64,000 nt of DNA from the NCBI RefSeq assembly GCF_900107535.1, contig NZ_FNRA01000001.1, forward strand, positions 310,001-374,000. Reading direction: 5' to 3'. Origin of the DNA: Pedobacter hartonius (lineage in GTDB: Bacteria > Bacteroidota > Bacteroidia > Sphingobacteriales > Sphingobacteriaceae). This document shows positions 52,632 through 61,075 of this stretch, in pieces (the stretch's first letter is position 1; each line of letters starts with the position of its first letter). Position numbers and translations under genes: made by a program. The notes below the pieces were generated by a model. That model saw only the letters and a program-made list of their open reading frames with translations, was not told the origin of the DNA and made no database searches.

Positions 52632-53849
52632 TTACAAACAATTTACAATGAAGCGGATATATCTTTTTTTTTTAATTTTAGAGATGGCCAATAGGACAAC
52701 GAAAGAAATTAAGACAAGTACTCCATAACCGTAGCCCAGGTTTAGTTCATCTTTTGCCGGAATATAATTTACGATTTCATAACTAAGCAATGAAATTATC
52801 ATATAACTCACCCCTCCTGTTAAACCACCTGCAATGCCAGCATTCCTGGGAAATAAGCCCAGGCAAAAGGCAAAATAGTTGTTGAAGGTAAATCCTGCGC
52901 AGATATGGATGATAAAAGCGAAAAAAATCAGTGTATATAAGTTAGCTAAATAATGAGTACTAATTATCATGGCTAATACGAAGAAAAATTGAAGCGTTAA
53001 ATTAACTGCTATTTTTTTAAAGAAATGCAGGTTGATAGTCGCTTTACCGATGAACCCTCCTATCATCCAGGCAATGCCTGATATTAAAGAACTGTACCCG
53101 GCAACAACAGGGGAAAAATTCAAATGATGTTCAATAATAAATGCTCCTGTCAAATTGTAAATCAGAATCATGCAATACGCCAGGCCGAGCATTACAATAC
53201 TAAGCGTAAAGATGGGTGTTTTGATCATACCGAGATAGATGCCTGCAATTTTCCGGATATTAAACGGTGTACCCTGAACCAGGGTTTCGCCGCTAAAAAA
53301 GAATTCGAGTACGGCAAATGAAAATGCAAAGCAAGCCAAAAAATAAAAATTGGATTGCCATCCAAACACTGATTGCAGGTATCCTCCAACAAATGGGGCA
53401 ACAATTGGGCCGGTAGACCAGATAATAGAAAACAAACTCAGATAGCTTTTCAGTTTTTCGCCACTAAACAGGTCAACAAAATATGCTCTTTTGGCTACTA
53501 CAACGGCACCAACAGCCAGCCCCTGTATAACACGCATCAGGTAGATCACATAAATATTGTGAATCAATGCAATCAGCGCACTTGAAACCGTAAGAATTAA
53601 TAAACAGATCAACCCAATTTTGTACCGGCCAAAACTATCCAAAATACTCCCGATAAAAAGCTGTGAAATTCCATAGCTGATTAAATAAATGCTAAAGGTA
53701 AGCTGTACCTGTATACTGCTGACATGCAGGTCAGCTGCCATATTAGGTAAAGAGGGTAAGTAAATGTCTGTAGTAAAACCGGATAATGGGATTAAACCAA
53801 AAGCCAGTAATGTAGCGATGCCACTATGTTTTTTATTTATTGTATTCAT
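52632..53849 (-). CDS. Bcr/CflA-type MFS drug-efflux transporter
   Basis: A 405-residue inner-membrane protein with about 12 helices. The ATG at 53849 is chosen over a GTG-like start six codons upstream. The motif F-T-T-D-I-Y-L-P-S-L-P-N near the N-terminus and D-S-F-G-R-Y-K-I-G (loop 2-3 motif A) are those of the Bcr/CflA proton-coupled efflux group. Substrates cannot be read from sequence. It lies 132 bases after an AraC regulator gene on the same strand, which may control it. Confidence 0.88.
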   Translation of the reverse strand: MNTINKKHSGIATLLAFGLIPLSGFTTDIYLPSLPNMAADLHVSSIQVQLTFSIYLISYGISQLFIGSILDSFGRYKIGLICLLILTVSSALIALIHNIYVIYLMRVIQGLAVGAVVVAKRAYFVDLFSGEKLKSYLSLFSIIWSTGPIVAPFVGGYLQSVFGWQSNFYFLACFAFSFAVLEFFFSGETLVQGTPFNIRKIAGIYLGMIKTPIFTLSIVMLGLAYCMILIYNLTGAFIIEHHLNFSPVVAGYSSLISGIAWMIGGFIGKATINLHFFKKIAVNLTLQFFFVLAMIISTHYLANLYTLIFFAFIIHICAGFTFNNYFAFCLGLFPRNAGIAGGLTGGVSYMIISLLSYEIVNYIPAKDELNLGYGYGVLVLISFVVLLAISKIKKKRYIRFIVNCL

Positions 53850-53981
53850 TTTCCATTTGATAACCAAACACTATTGTGATGATTTTGCTAAGTAGAATTT
53901 CCGTCTACTGCAAATACAGGTACAAATGTATTTAGTTACCGAATGAAAAATTAGACGAAATCAAACCGATTCTTGTAATAA

Positions 53982-54875
53982 TCAAACCAATCTGTAGGAA
54001 GAAGGACTTATCCCCTCCTGTTTTTTAAAGAACTTATTAAAGTGGGCCTGATCATCAAAACCAAGTGCGTATCCTATTTCGGAAATGTTCCATCTGGTAT
54101 ATTTAAGTAGGATTTTTGCTTCCGAGTTTATCCGGTCATATATGATCTCACTGGTTGTTCTACCGGTCGATATTTTGATGATTCTGTTTAAATAGTTTAC
54201 ATGAACGGCAAGCCTGTCTGCAAAGTCTTTCGGAGTGCGCAGCAATAATCTTTCAGAGCTGAATTCGACCAGAAATTGTTGTTCCAGCATTTCAATAAAC
54301 TTTGAAGTTATTCTGGTACCAGCATCAGCAGGCTTAAATTGATTTTTGTTTTGTCCCGTTTTCATAGCCAGAAACAACAATTGGCTGATATAACTTCTAA
54401 TCAGTTCATATTTAAATACATATGAGGTATTAATTTCTTTGGACATTCGCTCAAAGATGGCTTTCACTTCATCATATTCCTCATCACCAAGTTCATAAAC
54501 CGGTATCACACCAGGATCAAACAAAGGCAGTTCACTCAAATTCAGCCTAATGTTTTCTTTATAAAACTCTTCTTTAAAGACACAGAAATAGCCTTTGGTA
54601 TCAGTGCTGACAACGTCATATGAGTAAGGGATCCGGGGTTGAAAAAACAGCAGGGTCTTGCCTTTCACCGTTATACTCTGATCCCCGTAGTGGAATATAT
54701 TTTCCCCGTCATACAGCATAATTTTATAAAAGTTCCGCCTTACGTGCGGTGGCAGCAATTGTTCAGGGCGCAAACGGTCTTCAATACGAAAGACATTAAA
54801 TTGCCCGATCGACTGACTCAGGCGATTTGGAAAATCACCAAATTTATAATTATAAAATTCTTCAATTGACTCCAT
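53982..54875 (-). CDS. AraC family transcriptional regulator
   Basis: A 297-residue regulator. The N-terminal cupin-like sensing domain covers about residues 30-130. The C-terminal AraC domain holds two helix-turn-helices: L-A-V-H-V-N-Y-L-N-R-I-I-K and I-S-E-I-G-Y-A-L-G-F-D-D-Q-A-H-F-N-K-F-F. It is divergent from the aldehyde dehydrogenase gene (191-base gap) and upstream of the MFS gene. The likely targets are one or both of these. Confidence 0.92.
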   Translation of the reverse strand: MESIEEFYNYKFGDFPNRLSQSIGQFNVFRIEDRLRPEQLLPPHVRRNFYKIMLYDGENIFHYGDQSITVKGKTLLFFQPRIPYSYDVVSTDTKGYFCVFKEEFYKENIRLNLSELPLFDPGVIPVYELGDEEYDEVKAIFERMSKEINTSYVFKYELIRSYISQLLFLAMKTGQNKNQFKPADAGTRITSKFIEMLEQQFLVEFSSERLLLRTPKDFADRLAVHVNYLNRIIKISTGRTTSEIIYDRINSEAKILLKYTRWNISEIGYALGFDDQAHFNKFFKKQEGISPSSYRLV

Positions 54876-55066
54876 TGTAAATAAATATCAGGTTTCAATT
54901 TATAAAAGTAGAAACTTTTGAGCGAATACTAAAAATAAGTTAGTGTTTAGTGTTCAATAAATGCACACCAGGAGGATATGGTTTGATTTTTACCAAAATT
55001 GGTTTGATTTCGGCTAACGCCTGGTTCCTGACAGCACTACTTTTGAGTTATTAAACAAAAGAAAAA

Positions 55067-56455
55067 ATGAAAACAATTAAAGTTTATAATCCATCAACAG
55101 GCAGCCTGATTGATGAATGCGCAGACATGACTGAATCGGAAGTGAAAACTGCTATTGAGCGTACAGTAAATGCATTTCCATCCTGGTCAGGAAAATTGGC
55201 CTTAGAGCGGTCAGCATTATTACGTAAATGGCACGATCTTGTAAAGGCAGATAAAGAGGTGTTCGCCAGGTTGATGACCGAAGAAAACGGAAAATGTTTA
55301 GCTGAATCCCGTGCTGAGATCGACTACGGTTTAGGTTTTATTGAGTGGTATGCTGAAGAAGGTAAACGTGTTTATGGAGATACCATTCCTACCCACGATC
55401 CCAATGGTGCTGTAATCGTTACTAAAGAGCCTATCGGACCAACCGCATCAATTACCCCATGGAACTTCCCTTTCATGATGATCACCCGCAAAATTGCCAC
55501 TGCACTGGCAGCTGGCTGCACCATGATCATTAAACCTGCAGAAGATACTCCGTTAACCGCTATAAAACTATTGGAATATGCCCGTACTGCTGGTATTCCT
55601 GAAGGTGTTTTTGAACTGGTAACCGGTGACCCTAAGATGATTGGCAGCCTGTTTACCGCAGATCCAAACATTAGAAAAATCTCATTTACAGGTTCCACCC
55701 AAATAGGTAAGCTTTTAGTGGAACAAAGTGCAAAAACCTTAAAAAAGCTGACTATGGAACTCGGCGGCAATGCTCCCTTTCTTATTTTCGATGATGCCAA
55801 TATTGAGAATGCAGTGAAGGGCCTGGTAAGCGCCAAGTTGCGAAACTCAGGCCAGGTTTGTATTTCACCTAACCGTATTTATGTACAAGACACCTGTTTT
55901 GATCAGGTAGTTGGGCTACTTATCGATGCTGTATCAAAAATAGAAGTAGGAGATGGATTACGTGATGAGTTTGTAGTAGGGCCGCTGATTAATCAAAAAG
56001 CGCTTGACAAGGTGCTGAAGCTTGTGAATACCACTGTTGAAAAAGGCGGAAAAGTTCAGCTGGGAGGAAAGATCCATGATCAGGGAGGCCTTTTCTATGA
56101 GCCAACCATAATAACTGATTTGACAGACGATATGGAAATTCATAATGTAGAGATATTCGGGCCAGTATTTGCGATTTATTCCTTCACAACAGAAGAAGAA
56201 GCAATAGCACGTGCAAATGACACTGAATATGGCCTGGTATCGTATGCTTACACAGAAAATCTTGGCCGTGCTTTCAGACTTTCCCGGCAGATTCAATCCG
56301 GCATGGTCATATTGAACAGCGGATCGGTAGGTACAGCATCAGTACCTTTTGGCGGTGTTAAAGAATCTGGTTATGGCAGGGAAGGAAGTTACTACGGCAT
56401 TGAGGAATATGTAGAAGTAAAATACACCTTATTTTCAGGTTTAAATTCGCACTAA
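55067..56455 (+). CDS. gabD: NAD(P)-dependent succinate-semialdehyde dehydrogenase
   Basis: A 462-residue aldehyde dehydrogenase. The motifs are I-T-P-W-N-F-P-F-M-M, F-T-G-S-T-Q-I-G-K, the general base in M-E-L-G-G-N-A-P, and the catalytic cysteine in S-G-Q-V-C-I-S-P-N-R. The arrangement matches the GabD group that oxidises succinate semialdehyde to succinate, but related semialdehydes are possible. No GABA transaminase is nearby. It is divergent from the AraC gene. Confidence 0.88.
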   Translation: MKTIKVYNPSTGSLIDECADMTESEVKTAIERTVNAFPSWSGKLALERSALLRKWHDLVKADKEVFARLMTEENGKCLAESRAEIDYGLGFIEWYAEEGKRVYGDTIPTHDPNGAVIVTKEPIGPTASITPWNFPFMMITRKIATALAAGCTMIIKPAEDTPLTAIKLLEYARTAGIPEGVFELVTGDPKMIGSLFTADPNIRKISFTGSTQIGKLLVEQSAKTLKKLTMELGGNAPFLIFDDANIENAVKGLVSAKLRNSGQVCISPNRIYVQDTCFDQVVGLLIDAVSKIEVGDGLRDEFVVGPLINQKALDKVLKLVNTTVEKGGKVQLGGKIHDQGGLFYEPTIITDLTDDMEIHNVEIFGPVFAIYSFTTEEEAIARANDTEYGLVSYAYTENLGRAFRLSRQIQSGMVILNSGSVGTASVPFGGVKESGYGREGSYYGIEEYVEVKYTLFSGLNSH

Positions 56456-56488
56456 AAATCATAATCATTCGTTACTCGTTAAAGCATG

Positions 56489-56536
56489 GATATCCCCATG
56501 GGACACCTCTATATGCCCCAGGGGATATCTTATTTT
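56489..56536 (+). terminator. Hairpin after gabD
   Basis: GATATCCCC (56489-56497) pairs with GGGGATATC (56521-56529) across a 23-base loop that contains a further CATGGG/GCCC pairing, followed by TTATTTT. Confidence 0.6.
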
Positions 56537-56553
56537 ACATCAAATAACAACAT

Positions 56554-56796
56554 ATGGAAAAGTATACAGGAATGTGGGTTACAACAGATGGCTATATCAG
56601 GCAGGAACTGTTGCCAGATGGAAGGTATGACGAAGCCAGAGGTGATAAGAAAAGTGCGTATCAGGGAAGATACGAAATCAAAGAAACCCATATACATTAT
56701 TGGGATGATACCGGTTTCGAGGCTGATGGGGACTTTGAAGGAGACGACATACTTCACCACATCGGAATGATATTCGTTCGTGAAAAACAGGTTTAG
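56554..56796 (+). CDS. Atu4866-like small protein
   Basis: An 80-residue cytoplasmic protein: Y-T-G-M-W-V-T-T-D-G-Y-I-R-Q-E-L-L-P-D-G-R, then G-R-Y-E-I-K and H-I-H-Y-W-D-D-T-G-F. This matches the Atu4866 family, a small beta-barrel of unknown function known from an Agrobacterium structure. Family members are often found beside oxidoreductase or SnoaL-type genes in accessory regions, as here. Confidence 0.8.
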   Translation: MEKYTGMWVTTDGYIRQELLPDGRYDEARGDKKSAYQGRYEIKETHIHYWDDTGFEADGDFEGDDILHHIGMIFVREKQV

Positions 56797-56921
56797 CTTT
56801 TTTAAAAGCTACATATTAAATTAAACCAATACACCTGATTACACTGATGCATTGGTCTTGTCTGCTTTTTGCTTACCGTACGATAACATGAATGTCAGGT
56901 AATTCAAATTTGACTTTTAAG

Positions 56922-57078
56922 TTACTCCGTTATTTTGGCAACATCCAGCAGATACCACATCTCGGTGAATTTTCCATCACGGGTCTTCTACAATGCGAAC
57001 TCCGTAAACCCTATAGAACCGCCTGTTGGTTCGTTGCCAAAGGCCTGGAAAACAGTATCACTAGTATTGGTGATTGAT
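56922..57078 (-). pseudogene. C-terminal relic of an ester cyclase (SnoaL-like) gene
   Basis: In the 396-base gap before the Crp/Fnr gene, the minus strand reads S-D-T-V-F-Q-A-F-G-N-E-P-T-G-G-S-I-G-F-T-E, a TAG stop, then R-D-G-K-F-T-E-M-W-Y-L-L-D. G-x-P-P-T-G-K-x-x-x-F and D-G-K-I-x-E-x-W are hallmarks of SnoaL-like ester cyclases. The 5' half is gone and one stop interrupts the rest. Nothing else is seen in this gap. Confidence 0.6.
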
Positions 57079-57192
57079 CAAAAACTATGGTATGCTCATC
57101 TTTATTAAAAAAGACAATCTACTATCATGAGCCATACAGATTAGAACCAAAGCACAGCCGCAAAACCGGAAGAATTTTTAAAACTTAATATT

Positions 57193-57792
57193 ATGATACA
57201 TCATGAATTATTTAATTTTGTTTTTTCTTCAGATACGCTCTCTCAATTACTGAACGAACAGGCTGGCTCCGGAGAATGGATAAAATATTTAGATGATGTT
57301 ATACTGGATATAAAATTCAGGAAAGATCAGCTTTTACTTACCCTGGGGCAGGTTCCTGATCAGATTTTTTTTCTTCTCAGAGGCTCGGTACGGGCGTATT
57401 ATTACAATGAGGAAGGAAAACAATGTACTTTCTATTTGTGGGATGAATTTTCAATTGTGACTGACATTGTAAACTACATGGAAAAAGTACCTTCCGATCT
57501 TTACATTGAAGTATGTGAGGATGCGGATATGCTCGCCATCCCCAGACGCTCGCTCGACAGGATCATCAACCAATTTCCGGAATCATTATTATTTTTAAAC
57601 AGCATTCTTTTACAGTATACCCGTCATCACAGGGAGCGGGATAAAGAAGCGCAATCTATGACCGCAAATCAGAGGCTGAACAAACTTGTAAAAATCAAGA
57701 AAAAGATAGTCTCAAAGTTTAAAAGCGAGGTTATCGCATCCTACCTTGGAATGTCCCGTGGCTACCTTTACGATATTAAAAGTAAAAGATAA
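57193..57792 (+). CDS. Crp/Fnr family transcriptional regulator
   Basis: A 199-residue regulator. The cyclic-nucleotide-binding-like domain spans residues 25-130 (V-P-D-Q-I-F-F-L-L-R-G-S-V-R-A-Y-Y). The C-terminus has a short helix-turn-helix (V-I-A-S-Y-L-G-M-S-R-G-Y-L-Y-D-I-K). It differs clearly from the regulator at 42530. It adjoins the relic of an SDR gene, which together with the ester cyclase relic may be remains of its former target operon. Confidence 0.85.
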   Translation: MIHHELFNFVFSSDTLSQLLNEQAGSGEWIKYLDDVILDIKFRKDQLLLTLGQVPDQIFFLLRGSVRAYYYNEEGKQCTFYLWDEFSIVTDIVNYMEKVPSDLYIEVCEDADMLAIPRRSLDRIINQFPESLLFLNSILLQYTRHHRERDKEAQSMTANQRLNKLVKIKKKIVSKFKSEVIASYLGMSRGYLYDIKSKR

Positions 57793-57812
57793 TCGCAATT
57801 ATTCAGCTGCTG

Positions 57813-57893
57813 GTCGCCACGTTCCAATAATGCTTCCGTCCATAATCTTCCGAATCCTTTGGAAGCACCTGTGATAAAAACTGTTTTCGACAT
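57813..57893 (-). pseudogene. N-terminal relic of an SDR oxidoreductase gene
   Basis: From an ATG at 57893 on the minus strand, 27 codons read M-S-K-T-V-F-I-T-G-A-S-K-G-F-G-R-L-W-T-E-A-L-L, the Rossmann TGxxxGxG start of a short-chain dehydrogenase. The match ends at about 57813, where the sequence becomes the 3' end of the Crp/Fnr gene. About 220 codons have been lost. Confidence 0.75.
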
Positions 57894-58258
57894 TTTATTT
57901 GTTTTAAATTTCAATGCTACAAAGGTTGTGTTTAACACAGAGAATGTTTAGGCCATTTTGGAGAAATACCAGGACAAAACTCCCCATTCCCATCTTTTTA
58001 AATCTAAGTAATCGAATTCATACATTGGCTAACGTACACAGCCGGCTTATTTTTTTGCACTGACTTTGCCAGAAATTGCATCCCCACGCAAACGCAGGCT
58101 CAGTAAATTTGAAAGCAAGAGTGGACAAGAGCGGGTAGTCTTTGAGGAACATTAATAAAGCGGCAACCCATTAAACACCCCACCTCATTCATTGCTGTAC
58201 AATAATGGATCGAAAACCTAGGTGGGCTTCAGGCAAAATGCTTTTAACACACTGAATA
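57894..58258. other. Intergenic region without recognisable genes
   Basis: 365 bases between the SDR relic and the tetR gene. A 45-codon minus-strand frame (58018-58152) is present but shows no homology or ribosome binding site that I can support. No repeat of note. Confidence 0.5.
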
Positions 58259-58846
58259 TTAGGCAGTTTCAATAACTTTTAAAGCTAGTTTTATTGTTTG
58301 ATCATAACTTTGTTTGTCTTTTGAAACTTTTGCATCAACTCGTAATCCATTAATTATACTATAAAAATAATTTGCGAGAAATTTGGGATTATTACTTTTT
58401 GATAACTCTTCATTTTCTATTCCTTTTTGAATTGCTAATGTTAATGCATCAACTAGATTTTCTCTCTGTTTCTCAATAATTGAAAGAATTTCATTGTCAT
58501 GTGGTGCAAGTTCTATAGTCGTATTTATAATAAAACACCCTTTTGATTTCGTGTCAACTATAGTTTCATCCGCAATTAAATTTAGAATTGTGCTTATTAT
58601 TTCCATAAAAGGTTTGTCTTTAGCCAATTCATCTATCACTGCTTTTGCAGATGTTTGTATGTAATGTTGTAATGCTATAATAAAAAGATTCTTTTTGTCT
58701 TTATATGCAGCATACATACTTGAGCGGCTTATACCGAAGGCATTAATCAAATCTTGTGTTGATACTGCATTATAACCTTTAGTCCAAAAAAGCTCTGTTG
58801 CTGTTTCAATAACAAACTGTTCGTTAAACTCTCTATTCCGTGCCAT
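58259..58846 (-). CDS. TetR/AcrR family regulator
   Basis: A 195-residue repressor. The N-terminal helix-turn-helix reads S-T-Q-D-L-I-N-A-F-G-I-S-R-S-S-M-Y-A-A-Y, followed by a helical ligand domain. The gene and its SDR neighbour are visibly richer in A and T than the flanking genes, a sign of recent transfer. A motif GGACT-N3/4-(A/T)GTCC lies 54 bases upstream of its start and twice upstream of the SDR gene. That suggests it represses itself and the SDR. Confidence 0.92.
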   Translation of the reverse strand: MARNREFNEQFVIETATELFWTKGYNAVSTQDLINAFGISRSSMYAAYKDKKNLFIIALQHYIQTSAKAVIDELAKDKPFMEIISTILNLIADETIVDTKSKGCFIINTTIELAPHDNEILSIIEKQRENLVDALTLAIQKGIENEELSKSNNPKFLANYFYSIINGLRVDAKVSKDKQSYDQTIKLALKVIETA

Positions 58847-58861
58847 TTGATTTAATTAAAG

Positions 58862-58884
58862 GTGGGATGACCATGTCATCCCAC
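58862..58884. repeat. Inverted repeat in the tetR leader
   Basis: GTGGGATGAC (58862-58871) and GTCATCCCAC (58875-58884), a perfect 10-bp stem with a CAT loop, 16 bases before the tetR ATG. It could be a leader hairpin or a second operator. Confidence 0.55.
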
Positions 58885-58899
58885 AAAAATACAAATTAT

Positions 58900-58912
58900 G
58901 GACTATTTGTCC
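58900..58912. promoter_or_regulatory. Candidate TetR operator, tetR side
   Basis: GGACTATTTGTCC shares the half-sites of the two copies upstream of the SDR gene (GGACT...AGTCC), with a one-base shorter form. Confidence 0.5.
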
Positions 58913-59058
58913 TGAAACAATTATTGTTTTAATAATCCAAACTGAATTCTTTGACTTTATAATATTCCATGTCCCTGAAAAGTTTGTTATTTGCTCAACA
59001 CTGGTACTAAAAAACAACACATCATCCGGGCTATATTGATATAGTTATTTTATTTTTT

Positions 59059-59808
59059 TTAAAATTGAACCTGTCCCCCGTCAACAAAAATTTCTGTTCC
59101 GTGCATATATGAGGAATCATCCGAGGCCAGAAAAGTCACTGCTTTAGCAACTTCTGATGATTTTCCAAATCGTGCCATTGGTACTTTAGGCAATAAAACA
59201 CTGGTAAAATTATCAATTTCCTCTTGATTCATACCTGTGTTGATAAAAAAATCACTTTCAATCGGTCCTGGACTTACAGCATTTAACCTGATTTTTCTTG
59301 TTGAAAGCTCAGCAGCAAAGGTTTTTACAAAAGATTGAACTGCTGATTTTGCAGCAGAGTAAACAGACGCACCATGCAACCCTTGTTCTGTAGCAGAAGA
59401 AGTATTCAAAATTATTGAACCACCTTCACTCATTAATGGCAAAATTGACTGAACTGTAAATAACGTTCCCTTAACGATTACATTAAATATTTCGTCAAAA
59501 TGCGGTTCATCAACTTCCTCAATCATCAAAAATCTGCCATAACCTGCATTTACATAAAGTACATCAACCTTCCCTGTCAAAGCTTTAACTTTAATAGCAA
59601 GTTGTTTTAATTCTTCAATATTAGCGGAGTCAGCTACAATTCCGTGTGCATTTTCTCCAAGCATTTTTACGGTTGCATCAACGGAGATTTGATTTCTTCC
59701 TGTTATGATTACAGTTGCACCTTGTTCGATAAAATCAATTGCTGTAGCTTTACCGATTCCACTTGTTCCACCTGTTATTAAGGCGATTTTGTTTTGTAAT
59801 TTTAGCAT
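59059..59808 (-). CDS. SDR family oxidoreductase
   Basis: A 249-residue classical short-chain dehydrogenase. Cofactor motif I-T-G-G-T-S-G-I-G-K-A, N-A-G-Y-G, catalytic Ser in L-N-T-S-S-A-T and Tyr/Lys in Y-S-A-A-K, with the C-terminal F-V-D-G-G-Q. The substrate is unknown. Its AT-rich composition matches the tetR gene downstream on the same strand (212-base gap). Both carry the GGACT-type operator. Confidence 0.92.
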   Translation of the reverse strand: MLKLQNKIALITGGTSGIGKATAIDFIEQGATVIITGRNQISVDATVKMLGENAHGIVADSANIEELKQLAIKVKALTGKVDVLYVNAGYGRFLMIEEVDEPHFDEIFNVIVKGTLFTVQSILPLMSEGGSIILNTSSATEQGLHGASVYSAAKSAVQSFVKTFAAELSTRKIRLNAVSPGPIESDFFINTGMNQEEIDNFTSVLLPKVPMARFGKSSEVAKAVTFLASDDSSYMHGTEIFVDGGQVQF

Positions 59809-59843
59809 TTTGTTTTAGTTTTTATAAATCTTTATATTATTCT

Positions 59844-59888
59844 GAACTATTCAGTCCACAAATATATAAATTACGGACTGAATAGTCC
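59844..59888. promoter_or_regulatory. Two candidate TetR operators upstream of the SDR gene
   Basis: GAACTATTCAGTCC (59844-59857) and GGACTGAATAGTCC (59875-59888) are the same 14-base motif in opposite orientation, forming a 12-bp perfect inverted repeat with a 17-base spacer. They lie 36 and 67 bases before the SDR start. The rest of the gap to 60007 shows nothing. Confidence 0.6.
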
Positions 59889-60007
59889 AAATAAAAAACA
59901 GCTTATTTTTTAATTATTTTCAATGGTGTTAAGCATTGGTTTTAAGCCCGGTTAGCGGATGTCGGTAAATCCTGGCAGAAGATGATTAAAAATCGATTAA
60001 TTGATAA

Positions 60008-60340
60008 TTAGACGGCAAGGAATTGACTTTTATGGTTTTTTCCGGTTAGAATATGTTTTGCCACAAATGCAATATGACGATGGTCGATCCAACTTACTTT
60101 TCCGTTCTCTGTCGGGTTTGGCAAAAAAACTTTTGAAATAGTTGCTTTTGCTTCAAACATATTCAGCATAAAGCCTGTCGGACGAAGTATGGCCCAATCA
60201 ATCGATTTACTTTGTAAATAATAGTCACTTTCAGCACTTGCTTTCGCCCATGCGATATGAGAGTCAAGATTACAATCTCCGGTTAATATTTTTACGATAT
60301 GCTTAATGCTGGTTTCTACCGCTGCATCAATTGCTGACTT
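60008..60340 (-). pseudogene. Relic of an NmrA-like NAD(P)-binding protein
   Basis: About 110 codons on the minus strand read I-K-H-I-V-K-I, then H-I-A-W-A-K-A-S-A-E-S-D-Y-Y-L, W-A-I-L-R-P-T-G-F-M-L-N and I-D-H-R-H-I-A-F-V-A-K-H-I-L-T-G. This is the middle of an NmrA/atypical-SDR protein. The N-terminal Rossmann motif is missing (a stop precedes the relic) and the C-terminus is cut at S-Q-F-L-A-V. It is a clear pseudogene. Confidence 0.75.
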
Positions 60341-60425
60341 GCAATACTAAGATTGGTTATGTATTGCCGGGACTAATAAAAAATAATACTTCAGCTTTAC
60401 CCTGGTTTATCTTGCAATCATTCTT

Positions 60426-60650
60426 TCATTTATCATCGGTTGAACCAATTGGATGACGAAACAATATGATGATAAATAGTAAAGCCAACACTACATCAAC
60501 TAAGCCAGCTATCCAAAATATTTGTGGTAGTCTGGGACCGGAGATAAGCGCTTTTCCAATGGCGGGCCCTGCGATTAAGAAGTGAGAAAAATTAGCAATT
60601 GTAATTGGTCGATTGCAAATGCCGCCAATTAAACTTCTTTTGCCATCCCA
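60426..60650 (-). pseudogene. Relic of an unidentified membrane protein
   Basis: About 72 codons on the minus strand read S-L-I-G-G-I-C-N-R-P-I-T, then F-L-I-A-G-P-A-I-G-K-A-L-I, I-F-W-I-A-G-L-V-D-V-V-L-A-L-L-F-I-I-I-L-F and end H-P-I-G-S-T-D-D-K. Two hydrophobic segments are visible and a stop precedes the stretch. I cannot name the family. Confidence 0.4.
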
Positions 60651-60789
60651 TCAAAATATGAGCTCAATACTAGCAACATCGAACCGCTCGCATGAACGAG
60701 GCAGCGTCACTTATCTACCTGATTAACAATAAATTATCTGATAAAAAAAAGAAAGGCAAGCAACGAAAATTCGTGCTTGCCCATTGAGG

Positions 60790-60863
60790 TGCGCCCACCT
60801 GGGCTTGAACCAGGGACCTACGGATTATGAGTCCGGCGCTCTAACCAACTGAGCTATAGGCGC
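60790..60863 (-). tRNA. tRNA with CAT anticodon (Met elongator or Ile2)
   Basis: The minus strand folds into a full cloverleaf. The acceptor is GCGCCTA/TGGGCGC (with one T-G pair), the D-arm GCTC...GAGC, the anticodon stem CGGA/TCCG with loop CTCATAA, and the T-arm CCTGG TTCAAGC CCAGG. The discriminator is A and CCA is not encoded. A CAT anticodon serves either elongator Met or, after lysidine modification, Ile2. The sequence alone does not settle which. The outermost anticodon-stem pair is C-T. Its 3' end faces the region of gene relics. Confidence 0.9.
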
Positions 60864-60934
60864 TTATATATTTTCAGTGCTTTAAACACCACTTTTGTAT
60901 TTTACTGTCAGCATTTTAAAGTTCCGCACAACTA

Positions 60935-61016
60935 TTGAGCAATAACATCACGCTCTCCGGAACCAATGATCACAGGATTCATAATCCTATGCGCTAACCA
61001 ACTAAGCTAATCACAT
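60935..61016 (-). pseudogene. tRNA-like relic
   Basis: About 72 bases upstream of the tRNA, the minus strand has TTAGCTTAGTTGGTTAGCGC, very like a tRNA D-arm, and then a 5-bp stem with the seven-base loop TTATGAA. The T-arm and acceptor stem do not pair (GGTTCCGGAG instead of GGTTCGAATCC). It looks like a decayed tRNA duplicate. Confidence 0.5.
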
Positions 61017-61075
61017 GCAAATTAGATTTTGCGAGTGCAATGTTACATATTTGTATCGAATTTTAAAAACGGTTT

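Noticed and set aside
58018..58152. A 45-codon minus-strand ORF in the gap before tetR
   Set aside because: No ribosome binding site, no family resemblance, and no operon context.
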